The notes: generated from the letters alone by a model not told the origin. A stretch of 64,000 nt of DNA from JALOLG01 sp963776935 (GCA_963776935.1 CAVZOP010000002.1:372001-436000), one strand, 5' to 3'; shown: positions 7,747-17,192, numbered from the stretch's first letter. Numbers and translations: made by a program.

Positions 7747-10080
7747 TCACGGTGCGCTTCCGTTGACGTCGACGACGAGGTGGGCGGGCGAGGACGTGTA
7801 GATGCACACTCGGCCGCCGTCGCCGATCTTGGCGACGACCGCGTTGGGGATCGTCTGACCGGCGGCGAAGTTGAGGTTCGACGCCGTCGGAACCGGGGTT
7901 CCGCACGGGAACACCGTCATGAACCCGGCCGTCGCGGCCTCGATGGCGGTGACGTTCAGCATCGCCGTCTTGGCGTTGGGCGGGACACCACCGAAACCGG
8001 CGACCGGCACCTCGGTGATGCTGTCGGCAGCCCGAGCACCTCCGTTGCTCCGGGAGTCGAACAACCGGGCCGGGTTCAGTGCCACGAAGGTCGAGCCCGT
8101 GGGTACGAACCCGTTGACGTCGATGAGCAGGCCGGCGGAACCGGAGACGTACACGCACACCTGGCCGCTGGTGCCGATACGTGCGACCACGGCGTTGGCG
8201 ATCGTCTGTCCCGTGGCGAAGTTGAGGTTCGACGCCTCTGGGATCGCGTTCCCGCACGGGAACACGGTCATGAATCCCGCTGACTGCGCATCGACGGCGG
8301 TGACGTTCAACGTGACTGCGGCCGGGTTGGCGGGGTCGCCGGGTCGTCCGGTCACGGTGATCGCGGTCACCGATCCATCGGCGCGGGGACCGCCACTGGT
8401 GCGCGAGTCGTAGAACCGCGCCGGCGCGACGGACGTGATGTCGGACGCGGCCGGCATGTATCCATTGACGTCGACGATCAGGCCGGCCGCCGCATAGGTG
8501 TAGATGCACACCCTTCCGTCGGCGCTGAGCTTGGCGAACACCGCGTTGGGGATCGTCTGACCCGTGGCGTAGTTCAGGTTCGACGCGTCAGGGGTCGGAG
8601 TGTCGCACGGGAACACGGTGAGGAAACCTGGCGCCTGCGCCTCCAGTGCGGTCACGTTCAAGACCGCGCCCGTCGCGCCGAGTGGCACCGAGCCCGTCCC
8701 TGCGACTTGCACCGGGGTGATCGATCCGGGCGGGCGCGGCCCGTCGCCAGCCCGCGAGTCGTACAGCCTGGATGGGGTGACCGTGATCAACGCGTTGGGT
8801 GGTTCGCCCATGTACAGCAGCTTGTCCGGATCGCCACAGCATTCGCTGAGGGCATCTTTCGTTGTCGCCGCATCGATCAGTGCCCAGACCTCGGCCGGCG
8901 TCGCCACTGGTTTGGTCTCCAGGATGAGCGCCGCGGCGCCCGCGACGTGGGGGGATGCCATCGACGTTCCGCTCTTCGTCGCAAACGCGACGTCGGAGAT
9001 GATGCCCGCCGAGAGGATGGCTGATCCCGGTGCGAACAGATCGTTGCAGGACCCGTAGTTCGAATAGTCGGCGTCGTCGTCGTCGATCTCCGAGGCGGCG
9101 ACGGTGATCGCGGCGGGGACGCGGGCCGGGCTCACCGAGCACGTGGGCTGGGCCTCGTTGCCGGCGGCGATGACCACGGTGATGCCGTCGGCGATCATGG
9201 CCTGCACGGCCGAGTCGAGGACGTCCGACGGCTCCCCGCCGAGGCTCATGTTGGCCACCGCCGGCGTGCCGGTCGGGTGGTTGGTGATGACCCAGTCGAT
9301 CCCGGCGATGACGCTGGAATCGGATCCAGACCCGTCGCACGACAGCACCTTCACGGGAATGATCGTCACGCCCTTGGCAACCCCATAGGTCGTGCCACCG
9401 ACCGTGCCAGCGACGTGCGTTCCGTGGCCATTGCAGTCCTGGACGCCGGTGCCGTCGCCAAAGTTCCAGAACGCCCCGGCACCGACCCGACCGGTGAACT
9501 CGCCGTGCGTCGTTCGCAACCCGGTGTCGACGACGTACACCTTGACGCCGACGCCGGTCCGAGTGGAGGAGTACCCCGAATCGAGGGGCAGCGAGCGCTG
9601 ATCGATGCGGTCCAGACCCCATGGCGGGTTCGACTGCGTGCCGGCGACGGTCACGACGGTGTCGCGGCCGATCTGTTCCACGTCCGGCAGCGCACCCACG
9701 CGTTCCATGTCGGTGGCATCGAGGGCGACGACGAATCCGAACAACGCCTCGTCCCAGACGTCGAGGGGCTCGACGCCGAGTCGGTCCAAGTCCGCCAGCG
9801 TCCGGTCGAGCGCGTCCTGATCCGCGACTTCCACGACGAACTTCGGAAGGACATCCATTGCCCGAACCTCGGCGGATCCTCCGATCTGCTCGAAGTGCGT
9901 CTCGTCGACCGCTTCGTCGGCCTCCGGCGTCGACATGTAGAAGCCGACCGAGGACGACCGTGTGTGGTCGACAATGTCAGGGTCGGCTGACACCGAACCC
10001 GCACATGTGCCGGCCACGATCAACGTGACCAGCAACCCCCGCCGTGCTCCGGCGTACCCCAATCGTGGTGTGAATCGCAT
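7747..10080 (-). CDS. Secreted subtilisin-like (S8) peptidase with three C-terminal repeats
   Basis: 777-residue extracellular protease. The ATG at 10080 has AAGGGG just upstream and opens a signal peptide (residues 1-32, cleavage near SVSA). An I9-type propeptide (about 78-146) precedes a proteinase K-like catalytic domain with Asp185 (VVDTGL), His219 (NGHGTH) and Ser373 (GTSMASP). From about 434 to the end there are three tandem repeats of roughly 113 residues. Each begins ARLYDSR/ARFYDSR/ARLFDSR, each has a cysteine pair (VFPC and VCIY/VCVY) and NLNFATGQTI, and each ends VDVNG. The tail resembles modules on secreted proteins of this group; surface attachment is an inference. Start codons further upstream would put residues before the signal peptide and are rejected. 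Confidence 0.93.
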   Translation of the reverse strand: MRFTPRLGYAGARRGLLVTLIVAGTCAGSVSADPDIVDHTRSSSVGFYMSTPEADEAVDETHFEQIGGSAEVRAMDVLPKFVVEVADQDALDRTLADLDRLGVEPLDVWDEALFGFVVALDATDMERVGALPDVEQIGRDTVVTVAGTQSNPPWGLDRIDQRSLPLDSGYSSTRTGVGVKVYVVDTGLRTTHGEFTGRVGAGAFWNFGDGTGVQDCNGHGTHVAGTVGGTTYGVAKGVTIIPVKVLSCDGSGSDSSVIAGIDWVITNHPTGTPAVANMSLGGEPSDVLDSAVQAMIADGITVVIAAGNEAQPTCSVSPARVPAAITVAASEIDDDDADYSNYGSCNDLFAPGSAILSAGIISDVAFATKSGTSMASPHVAGAAALILETKPVATPAEVWALIDAATTKDALSECCGDPDKLLYMGEPPNALITVTPSRLYDSRAGDGPRPPGSITPVQVAGTGSVPLGATGAVLNVTALEAQAPGFLTVFPCDTPTPDASNLNYATGQTIPNAVFAKLSADGRVCIYTYAAAGLIVDVNGYMPAASDITSVAPARFYDSRTSGGPRADGSVTAITVTGRPGDPANPAAVTLNVTAVDAQSAGFMTVFPCGNAIPEASNLNFATGQTIANAVVARIGTSGQVCVYVSGSAGLLIDVNGFVPTGSTFVALNPARLFDSRSNGGARAADSITEVPVAGFGGVPPNAKTAMLNVTAIEAATAGFMTVFPCGTPVPTASNLNFAAGQTIPNAVVAKIGDGGRVCIYTSSPAHLVVDVNGSAP

Positions 10081-10361
10081 CCGAACCCCTTCTCTGCCGC
10101 CCGCCAGGTTCAGTTGTGTCCCCGTCTCGGAAATGTACCGGTCGTGGAACCGTGGCGGGGCCGCTGCACGTCGTGGTCTTGTCAAGCCTGACGGCATCTC
10201 GGCGACCTCGAACGCGAACGGTGAGCACACCGGTACGAGGCGTCCAGGGCCCGCATTTTCGGGCGCAACGTTCCGGGTGACACCGGAGCGTCGGCCGCGC
10301 GGCGTGCGAGACTCTTGGTTGTGCCGCCGCGGAACGCACACGGGTCCGGAGACGGGCAGGC
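10081..10361. other. Intergenic region between divergent peptidase and membrane-protein genes
   Basis: 281 bases that must hold both promoters. I find no convincing -35/-10 pair, palindrome above six bases, or small frame with coding character. The only clear signal is the AAGGGG ribosome-binding site of the peptidase (minus strand, about 10088-10093). Confidence 0.5.
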
Positions 10362-11888
10362 GTGAACCTTCGCCGACACCGCGTCGTCGGGTGGGTGACG
10401 GGCCACGCGTCGATGCGCCGGATGGCCCTCACGCATGGCGTCAACGACTTGGCCGACAGCCTCGTCAGCCTGTCGCTCGTCGGCTCGCTGTTCTTCAGCG
10501 TGTCCCTCGAGGCATCGCGGTACCGGATCCTGCTGTACCTGCTGCTGACGGCCGCGCCCCTCATCGTGATCGCACCGTGGGTCGGTCCGGTCGTCGAACG
10601 CGTGCGCCTGGGCTACCGGTCGATCATCGTCGGCTCGTTGCTGGTACGTGCGCTCCTGGCGCTCACGCTGGTCGGCTCGCTGAAGACCGTCGGGTTCTAC
10701 CCCCTGGTGTTCGGGATCCTCCTGTGCCGCAAGCTCTACGCGATCGCCAAGACGGCAATCGTGGCGCAACTCGTCGTCGATCCGCGGCGGCTGGTCACCG
10801 ACAGCGCCTACCTGTCGCGCACGGGAACGATGGCAGGTGGGGTCGGTAGCGCGATCGGCATCGGCGTGCTGCTCACGTCGAACGTGGAGTTGCTGCTCGT
10901 GCTGGCCGCCATCGGCTATCTCGTCGCCGCCCTCATCGGGCTCCGCATTCCCGTAGGAGTGCTGACGCCGGACGTCGACCGCATCGTCCTCGAACTCGAG
11001 ACCCCGGCCGAGGTCCGCAGCGCAACCTGGGCCGTTGCGGTCACGCGCGCAGCGGTCGGCGCGCTGACGTTCCTGCTGGCGTTCGCCCTCAAACGGGGCG
11101 GGCAGGACGAGTGGGTGTTCGTCGCCGGCATCATCGCCGGCGGCGTCGGCGGCTTCACCGCCACGCTCGTCGCGCCGCGGCTCCACCACACCCTGACCGA
11201 GGACCGGGTCCTCGTGCTGGCGCTCCTCGTGCCCGGCGTGGTCACGGGAATCGGTGTGCTGACGGTTGGCAGCTTCAGCACGATCGTGATCGCCTTCAGC
11301 GTCGGACTCGGGGCGGGCATCGCCTCGCGGGCGATCGACTCGATGTTCGGACGGTACGTGTCGAGCTTCGCTCGGGGCCGCGTCGTCGCGCGCAGCGAGG
11401 TTCGGTTCCAGGCGGCGCAGGTGATCGGGGCGGCGATGCCGGTGCTGTTCGCCCCAGGCACACGCGCTGGGTTCGGCGCCGTTGCCGGCCTGTTGATCGC
11501 GGCCGGTCTCACGTTCGCGTCGCGATCACGAATCTCGGTGCGGCGTGTCGCCGGCCAACTGCTGTTGGGATCGCGCCGGTCATCGGTCAATCTGGCCCTG
11601 CCGTCGGCGCTGTTGGCGGAAGCCGAGCGGCTGGCGCGCCTCGGCGAGGCCCGCATGGCGATCGTCGTCGCCGAGAGCGCGATGCGGGTGATCAACGCCC
11701 GTCACGACGTGAACGTGTCGCGCGTCGCCGATCGCCGATGGCACGACGTCGAAGCCGCCGTCGACGCCGTCATGTCCACCGACGAGCAGCCCGATCCGGC
11801 GGTCGTGCTCACCGTCCTCGACGCGGTGCAGGCGCTGATCGACACCGCCACGATCGAGCCCCACGTCGACATCGAGGCCTCCGCCTAG
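10362..11888 (+). CDS. Polytopic membrane protein, MFS-like, with soluble C-terminal domain
   Basis: 508 residues. The first ~390 are strongly hydrophobic with about ten to twelve predicted helices and an N-terminal THGVNDLADSL motif, recalling MFS-type transporters. The last ~110 residues (from SRRSSVNLALP) form a soluble, helical, TPR-like region with many alanines and arginines. I do not recognise a named family. GTG 10362 is used; ATG 10413, before RRMALTHG, is an alternative start. Transport substrate unknown. Confidence 0.75.
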   Translation: MNLRRHRVVGWVTGHASMRRMALTHGVNDLADSLVSLSLVGSLFFSVSLEASRYRILLYLLLTAAPLIVIAPWVGPVVERVRLGYRSIIVGSLLVRALLALTLVGSLKTVGFYPLVFGILLCRKLYAIAKTAIVAQLVVDPRRLVTDSAYLSRTGTMAGGVGSAIGIGVLLTSNVELLLVLAAIGYLVAALIGLRIPVGVLTPDVDRIVLELETPAEVRSATWAVAVTRAAVGALTFLLAFALKRGGQDEWVFVAGIIAGGVGGFTATLVAPRLHHTLTEDRVLVLALLVPGVVTGIGVLTVGSFSTIVIAFSVGLGAGIASRAIDSMFGRYVSSFARGRVVARSEVRFQAAQVIGAAMPVLFAPGTRAGFGAVAGLLIAAGLTFASRSRISVRRVAGQLLLGSRRSSVNLALPSALLAEAERLARLGEARMAIVVAESAMRVINARHDVNVSRVADRRWHDVEAAVDAVMSTDEQPDPAVVLTVLDAVQALIDTATIEPHVDIEASA

Positions 11889-11927
11889 CAAGCGTCCGCG
11901 TCGTCGACGACGGTGCGCGTTGCCGGG

Positions 11928-12425
11928 TCAGGTCTCGATCGTGTCCGGTGGGCCCTGCACCGACCAGGTGTTCCCGCTGCGTCGCAGCTCGAAGCGCACC
12001 TCGCGGAACGTGTCGACCGACTCCCAGATGTCGACGTCGAGGAGCACGTGGGCGTCGTCCTCGACGACGGGTCCGAGGCGGATCAGAATCCCCTCGTCCT
12101 TCACGACGACCGTCTCATCCTCCACGATGAGGCCTTCGGTGCGCTCGTCGAGGAACCGGACGGCGGCGATGTCCTCGGTTGCTTCGACCACCTCTGCCTG
12201 CACGTCGAGACTGATCGCGGTGCCTTCGCCGTGTGGCTCGATGAACACCGGCATCGGGTCCTCGGCACTGCTTCCGCCGGCGTCGTCGACGAGCCAGCGG
12301 ATGACCTCGTCGTACACCTCGCTGGCTCGGATCTCGTCTTCGTTCGCCGACCCGATCGTGCACGAACACAGGGGGAGGAGCGCGAGCCAGGCGAGCCGCC
12401 GCGTCGGCTTCACCCCCGTAGTCAT
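11928..12425 (-). CDS. Putative lipoprotein of unknown function
   Basis: 165 residues with a short basic N-terminus, a hydrophobic stretch and the lipobox-like LCSC at residues 19-22, so lipid attachment at Cys22 is likely. The mature part is acidic and predicted mostly beta, without motifs I can name. It is convergent with the preceding membrane-protein gene (39 bp between stops). Function not assigned. Confidence 0.7.
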   Translation of the reverse strand: MTTGVKPTRRLAWLALLPLCSCTIGSANEDEIRASEVYDEVIRWLVDDAGGSSAEDPMPVFIEPHGEGTAISLDVQAEVVEATEDIAAVRFLDERTEGLIVEDETVVVKDEGILIRLGPVVEDDAHVLLDVDIWESVDTFREVRFELRRSGNTWSVQGPPDTIET

Positions 12426-12506
12426 TCCTGCAACCTACTTGTCGACCGTCGCGGCGCGACCGCTATGAATGTGAAACGCCCCGCGAATCGTCGGATCCTC
12501 AGTCGT

Positions 12507-13304
12507 TCAGCGGTACGGCGCGAAGTCGGGAGGCCGCTTCTCGTTGAACGCCCTGACACCCTCGGCCGCCTCGTCGGTGGCGAGGAACAGGTCCAGGCTG
12601 TCGAACGCCATCGCGCCGATACCCGCGATGTGCTCGGTCTCGGCGTTGAACGAGTGCTTCAGCACCTTCAGCGCCGTCGGCGAGAGGGCGAGGGCCTCGT
12701 CGGCCCAGGCGCGAACCGTTGCCCGCAACTCGGCCAGTGGCACGACCGCGTTCACGAGGCCCCAACGTTCGGCGGTGGCGGCGTCGTACTGGCGACAGAA
12801 CATCCAGATCTCGCGGGCCCGCTTCTGACCGACGATCCGGGCGAGGTACGCCGAACCGAACCCGGCGTCGAACGACCCGACGCGCGGACCGGTCTGGCCG
12901 AATCGGGCGTGCTCGGCGGCGATCGTGATGTCGCACGAGACGTGGAGAACGTGGCCGCCACCGATCGCGAACCCGTTGACCGCGGCGATGACCGGCTTGG
13001 GGATGTCGCGGATCACGCGGTGGACAGCCTCGATCTCGAACATCCCGGTCTCGGTTGGGCCGTAGTCGCCCGTCTCGGCGCGCTGCTTCTGGTCACCACC
13101 CGCACAGAACGCCTTGTCGCCGGCGCCGGTGAAGGCGACGACACCGACGGCGCGGTCGGCCCAGGCGGTCTTGAACGCCGCCAGCAGCTCGTCGACGGTT
13201 CGGCCGCGGAACGCGTTGTAGCGCTCCGGACGGTTGATCGTGATCCACGCCAGACCGGCGTCGACCTCGTACGTGATGTCCTGCAGATCGTCCATGCTGA
13301 TCAT
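12507..13304 (-). CDS. Crotonase of the MenB/BadI group, probably 2-ketocyclohexanecarboxyl-CoA hydrolase
   Basis: 265-residue crotonase-fold enzyme. The centre (AFCAGGDQK, IGGGHVLH, FGQTGPRVGSFD, ARIVGQKRAREIW) is shared by MenB and BadI. The ends lean to BadI: NAFRGRTVDEL near the start and SPTALKVLKHSFN, AGIGAM and EKRPPDFAPY near the end. BadI opens the ring of 2-ketocyclohexane-1-carboxyl-CoA to pimeloyl-CoA; MenB makes dihydroxynaphthoyl-CoA for menaquinone. The divergent neighbour is BadH-like, which favours BadI, and no other men gene is near. A GGAGGA site lies nine bases before ATG 13304. Confidence 0.75.
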   Translation of the reverse strand: MISMDDLQDITYEVDAGLAWITINRPERYNAFRGRTVDELLAAFKTAWADRAVGVVAFTGAGDKAFCAGGDQKQRAETGDYGPTETGMFEIEAVHRVIRDIPKPVIAAVNGFAIGGGHVLHVSCDITIAAEHARFGQTGPRVGSFDAGFGSAYLARIVGQKRAREIWMFCRQYDAATAERWGLVNAVVPLAELRATVRAWADEALALSPTALKVLKHSFNAETEHIAGIGAMAFDSLDLFLATDEAAEGVRAFNEKRPPDFAPYR

Positions 13305-13422
13305 CGGCGATTGTCCTCCCGGAGGCGCGAGCGACCGACTGTAACGGAGCCTCGCGGCGAGCTTCCGCCCGGTGTCGGGTCGGCGCGGTCGTCGACGTCA
13401 GCTCGGGTACGGTCGGGCGGGC

Positions 13423-14220
13423 ATGGATCTCCAACTCCAGGGTCGATCGACCGTCGTCACGGGTGCCGGTTCGAACATCGGTCGCGCCGTGACACTCGCG
13501 TTCGCTTCCGAAGGCGCCGCACTCACACTTGCCGACATCGACGAGCTCCAGACCCGACGCGTGGTGGAGCTCGCTCGCAGCTCCGGTGCCGCCGACGCCC
13601 AGTTCGTGCACACCGATGTCACCGACGTCGCAGCTGCGGAGGCGATGATCGGCGCCGCGGCCGAGCGTTACGGATCAGTCGATGTGTTGGTCAACTGTGT
13701 GGGGTGGGACCAGCTGATGTTCTTCACCGAGACCACGCCGGAGTTCTGGGACAAGGTCATCCGCATCAACTACGTCGGCGTGCTCAATTGCACGAAGGCG
13801 GCGCTGGGCCACATGATCGCTCAGCGGCGCGGTTCGATCGTGTCGATCTCGTCGGACGCGAGCCGTCAGGGCGAGCAGCGCGAAGCGGTCTACGGCGGGG
13901 TGAAGGCGGCGATCAACAGCTTCATGAAGTCGATCGCCAAGGAGAACGGCCGGGCCGGGATCAGGTGCAACGTGGTGTGTCCCGGCGTGACGATCCCGGA
14001 GGACGAAGACGAGGTCGGCGAGACGAGCATGTGGCACGACCAGGACGCGATGTTCAGCGCCGCCCAACTCGAGAAGGTGGCGCAGTCGCTCCCGCTGCGC
14101 AAGATCGGCCGCCCACGTGACGTCGCCAACGCAGTCGTGTTCCTGGCGTCCGACGCCGCAGCCGGCCACATCACGGGGCAGGTGCTGTCGGTCTCGGGCG
14201 GTTACAGCATGATCGGCTGA
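13423..14220 (+). CDS. SDR oxidoreductase, BadH-like (2-hydroxycyclohexanecarboxyl-CoA dehydrogenase)
   Basis: Classical short-chain dehydrogenase, 265 residues. TGAGSNIG binds the nucleotide, catalytic Ser is in SISSDAS, and Tyr/Lys are in YGGVK. GWDQLMFFTET, the SDASRQGEQREAVY stretch, NVVCPGVT and the ending GQVLSVSGGYSMIG all resemble BadH, which oxidises the ring alcohol that BadI then cleaves. ATG 13423 has a TACGGT hexamer nine bases upstream. It is divergent from the BadI-like gene across 118 bp. Specific substrate is an inference from the pair. Confidence 0.78.
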   Translation: MDLQLQGRSTVVTGAGSNIGRAVTLAFASEGAALTLADIDELQTRRVVELARSSGAADAQFVHTDVTDVAAAEAMIGAAAERYGSVDVLVNCVGWDQLMFFTETTPEFWDKVIRINYVGVLNCTKAALGHMIAQRRGSIVSISSDASRQGEQREAVYGGVKAAINSFMKSIAKENGRAGIRCNVVCPGVTIPEDEDEVGETSMWHDQDAMFSAAQLEKVAQSLPLRKIGRPRDVANAVVFLASDAAAGHITGQVLSVSGGYSMIG

Positions 14221-14231
14221 ACACAGCCCTC

Positions 14232-14247
14232 CTGCTACACCTGCGGC
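14232..14247 (+). promoter_or_regulatory. Putative leaderless promoter (shared 16-mer)
   Basis: CTGCTACACCTGCGGC, ending one base before the GTG start, holds a -10-like TACACC with a seven-base gap to the start codon. The identical 16-mer lies at the same distance before the ATG at 60301. Confidence 0.5.
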
Positions 14248-14248
14248 G

Positions 14249-15088
14249 GTGGCGATCCTTCTCGCACTCGCCGCCGCCGTCGTGTACGGAGTGTCCGACT
14301 ACGCGGGCGGGCGGGCGAGTCGACGAGCCAGCCCGCTCGTCGTCTCACTGGTCGCCGAGATGTCGATCCTCGTCATCCTCCTTGCTGTGGTGCCGGCGAC
14401 GAGCACGTCCACGCCCGGCGGTGAGGATCTGGCGTGGGGCGCGGCAGCAGGCGCGGCCGGCACGGTCGGGATCATCGCCCTCTACCACGCGCTCGCGAAC
14501 GGGGCGATGACGGTGGTCGCCCCGATCACCGGCGTCGTGTCGGCGGTCGTGCCGGTCGGCGTCGGACTCGCGCTGGGGGAGCGCCCGAGCGTGGTGGCGC
14601 TCGTCGGCGTGTCGATGGCGATCGTGTCGGTGGCGCTGATCGGTGGGCTGATCGGTGTTCCCCACGTCCGCACGCCTGCCTCGTTGGTGATGGTCGCGCT
14701 GCTCTCCGGCGCTTCGTTCGGGTTGTTGTTCGTGTTCTACGACCAGCCCGGCGGCGACAGCGGGATGTGGCCGCTCCTCGCAGCGCGCTTCGCATCGACA
14801 CCCATCCTCGTCGTGGCGTACGTCGCGACCAGGCCACACGGGCGGATCGACCGCAAGACCGCACTGGTGGCGATGCTCGTCGGCGTCCTCGGGACGTCGG
14901 CCAACCTCTTCTACTTGCTCGCCGCCAGGCGCGGGCTACTGACGATCGTCGCCGTCGTGGTTGCGATGTACCCGGCCAGCACCGTGTTGCTCGCAACGGT
15001 GCTCGACGGCGAGCGCATGCGACGCCCTCAGCAGGTCGGCCTGGCGATCGCTGCGCTGGCGCTGGTGTTCGTCACGATCGGTCGGTGA
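14249..15088 (+). CDS. EamA/DMT-family transporter
   Basis: Ten-helix membrane protein of 279 residues made of two EamA halves: the first includes YALSDYAGG-like VYGVSDYAGG, and the second SANLFYLLAARRG and YPASTVLLA. Such proteins export or import small metabolites; substrate unknown. The GTG start sits one base after a 16-mer containing TACACC that recurs identically before the aldehyde dehydrogenase at 60301, suggesting a leaderless transcript. Its 3' end overlaps the convergent hydrolase by 17 bp. Confidence 0.85.
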   Translation: MAILLALAAAVVYGVSDYAGGRASRRASPLVVSLVAEMSILVILLAVVPATSTSTPGGEDLAWGAAAGAAGTVGIIALYHALANGAMTVVAPITGVVSAVVPVGVGLALGERPSVVALVGVSMAIVSVALIGGLIGVPHVRTPASLVMVALLSGASFGLLFVFYDQPGGDSGMWPLLAARFASTPILVVAYVATRPHGRIDRKTALVAMLVGVLGTSANLFYLLAARRGLLTIVAVVVAMYPASTVLLATVLDGERMRRPQQVGLAIAALALVFVTIGR

Positions 15089-15950
15089 CCGCCGCCGAGA
15101 GCACGTCGGCCACTGTCGACGCACCCGACTCTCCGATCAGCACGTCGTAGTGATTGGAGCCGGCCACCGTCGTCCACGAATGTTGCGGGTACCGCGTCTC
15201 GTACTCGATCGGGATCATGGCGGGCGGGGCGGCGAGCACGCCGAGCTCGGCGCGAACGATGCGGAGCGGTTCCTGCCGCCGGTCCAACACCGTCCGGATC
15301 TCGGGGTCGGTGAGCAGCTCCGCACCGTCGAATCGGACCGCCTCCTCGCTGACCGAGCTGCGAAAGCTGCCGTCGACCTCGACCAGGTCGGCGAGGACGT
15401 AGCGCTCGATGTCGGGCGTGATGCCACCGGCAAACGCCGGATGCTGCTCCCACATCGCCCGGTACGCCATCCGGTTGGGCCAGGTCTGGCGCAGTCGCGC
15501 GATCGCCGGACCGAGGGTGAGGTCGAGGACGTCCTGGATGTCGACCCCTTCGGGGACCGGCAGGGCGACGCCGCCGTCGACCAGCACGATGTCGGCGACC
15601 AGTGCGGGGTGTCGTTCGGCGGTCATCAGCGCCACGTACGCGCCCATCGAGTGACCGGCCAGTACGACTCGACCGACGCCGAGCTGTTCGATCAACGCCG
15701 CGACATCGTCGGCGTGCTGGCGAATCCCGAATGGCGCCGACGCGTCGGAGCTGGTGCCGCGCCCGCGCAGGTCGATGGCCACGAGACAGACGACGCCGTC
15801 GAGCTGGCTGGCGACTGCCGCCCAGCTCCACGCGTTGGCGGTGATGCCGTGGATGGCGACGACGGTGGATGTTGCGTGTGGGCACGGCCAGCAGGTCGCA
15901 CCGATGTCGGTGTCACCCACTTGGACGCGGATGAGCTCGGGTGTCGCCAT
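15072..15950 (-). CDS. Alpha/beta-fold hydrolase
   Basis: 292 residues. The nucleophile elbow is GHSMG, the oxyanion-side motif is VAIHGITANAWSW, the acid is probably the Asp of VLVDGGV or a later one, and the histidine is in GSNHYDVL. Typical esterase/C-C hydrolase family; substrate unknown. ATG 15950 (MATPELIRV) is chosen over upstream codons because the alignment with the fold begins there. It lies head-to-tail with the acyl-CoA dehydrogenase gene (87 bp between them). Confidence 0.85.
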   Translation of the reverse strand: MATPELIRVQVGDTDIGATCWPCPHATSTVVAIHGITANAWSWAAVASQLDGVVCLVAIDLRGRGTSSDASAPFGIRQHADDVAALIEQLGVGRVVLAGHSMGAYVALMTAERHPALVADIVLVDGGVALPVPEGVDIQDVLDLTLGPAIARLRQTWPNRMAYRAMWEQHPAFAGGITPDIERYVLADLVEVDGSFRSSVSEEAVRFDGAELLTDPEIRTVLDRRQEPLRIVRAELGVLAAPPAMIPIEYETRYPQHSWTTVAGSNHYDVLIGESGASTVADVLSAAVTDRS

Positions 15951-16036
15951 TGGTCCCGTCACCTCCGATCCGCTACGGACGTTAGCCACTTCGCGGGCAC
16001 AACGCACCGGCCGCGATCGCGGTCAGATCGGGCGGT

Positions 16037-17143
16037 TCACCGAGGCTCCCTGGGCAGGCCGAGCACCCGTTCGGCGAGGATGTTGCGCATGATGTTCGAC
16101 GTGCCGCCCATGATCGTGTACCCCGGCGCGTACAGCAGCCCGTGGACGACGTCGCTCCAGACGGTCGCGCCGGCACCGAACACCGACGCGACGAACTCGG
16201 CGACGCGCCACTCGTGCTCGGTGCAGAAGCACTTGGTGGCCGCCGAGAAGCCCTTCGGGGCCTGGCCGAGCACCTCGCGCGTCACGAGGATGCGACCCAG
16301 GCGGTAGCCGATCTCGAGCTCGGCAATGCGTTGGCGGACGATCGGGTCGGACGTCTCGGCACGGTCGACAGCCATCTTGAACAGAGCGTGGTTCGACACC
16401 AGCCGGTCGATGCCGCCGCGCTCGTGCTCGAGTTGGCGCATCGTCTGCTTGAACGCTCCACCCTCGACGCCGACGAGGTTGGTGACGGGCACGCGCACGT
16501 CGGTGTACCAGACCTCGCAGAAGTGGCGGTTGGTGGTCATGTCGGTGATCGGACGGACCTCGATGCCCGGCGTGTCCATCGGTACCACGATCTCGCTGAT
16601 GCCTTCATGGGCCGGGCCGTCGCTCGACGTGCGGCAGATGAGGTAGCAGTAGTCGGCGACCTCGCCGAAGCTGGTCCAGATCTTCTGACCGTTGATCACG
16701 AACTCGTCGCCATCGCGCGCGGCGTGGGTCTTGAGCGCGGCCAGGTCGGACCCGGCATCGGGCTCCGACATCCCGATGCACCACGTCGTGTCGCCCGACA
16801 GGATCCCGGGGAGGAACGCCTGCTGCTGGTCGGGTCGTCCGTAGGCGATCAATGTCGGCCCCATCTGGCGGTCGGCGAACCACATCGCCGCGATCGGGGC
16901 GCCGGCGGCGATCAACTCCTCGCCGACGATCAGGCGGTCGATCGGTGGCCGCCCGCCGCCGCCGTGCTCGGCCGGCCACGTCATGCCGATCCAACCGTGT
17001 GCGGCGAGCTCCTTGGCGAACTCCTTCGAGAAGCCGTTGATCCACGAGTCGTTGTGGCGGCCGAAGCGGGCGACGGCGTCGGCCGCGACCTCTCGCGCGT
17101 GCTCGCGTAGGGCAACCTGCTCGGGCGTCCACGAGAAGTCCAT
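16037..17143 (-). CDS. Acyl-CoA dehydrogenase family protein
   Basis: FAD flavoenzyme that introduces an alpha-beta double bond into an acyl-CoA; 368 residues with the usual N-terminal helical, beta and C-terminal helical domains. Signatures: GMSEPDAGSDLA (flavin/substrate loop), INGQKIWTS, and GGTSNIMRNILAERVLGLP at the end. The chain-length class is not evident. A TACCAT hexamer lies nine bases before ATG 17143. Near the BadH/BadI pair and the acyl-CoA carboxylase, it fits alicyclic or fatty acyl-CoA catabolism. Confidence 0.9.
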   Translation of the reverse strand: MDFSWTPEQVALREHAREVAADAVARFGRHNDSWINGFSKEFAKELAAHGWIGMTWPAEHGGGGRPPIDRLIVGEELIAAGAPIAAMWFADRQMGPTLIAYGRPDQQQAFLPGILSGDTTWCIGMSEPDAGSDLAALKTHAARDGDEFVINGQKIWTSFGEVADYCYLICRTSSDGPAHEGISEIVVPMDTPGIEVRPITDMTTNRHFCEVWYTDVRVPVTNLVGVEGGAFKQTMRQLEHERGGIDRLVSNHALFKMAVDRAETSDPIVRQRIAELEIGYRLGRILVTREVLGQAPKGFSAATKCFCTEHEWRVAEFVASVFGAGATVWSDVVHGLLYAPGYTIMGGTSNIMRNILAERVLGLPREPR

Positions 17144-17192
17144 CGACCGGCGATGGTACGTGGGCTCTGCACGGCCGGACGAGGACGCGCGC

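Noticed and set aside
12507..13304. Firm call of menB
   Set aside because: Core motifs are shared with BadI, the termini look like BadI, and the divergent neighbour is BadH-like. No other menaquinone gene is in the window.
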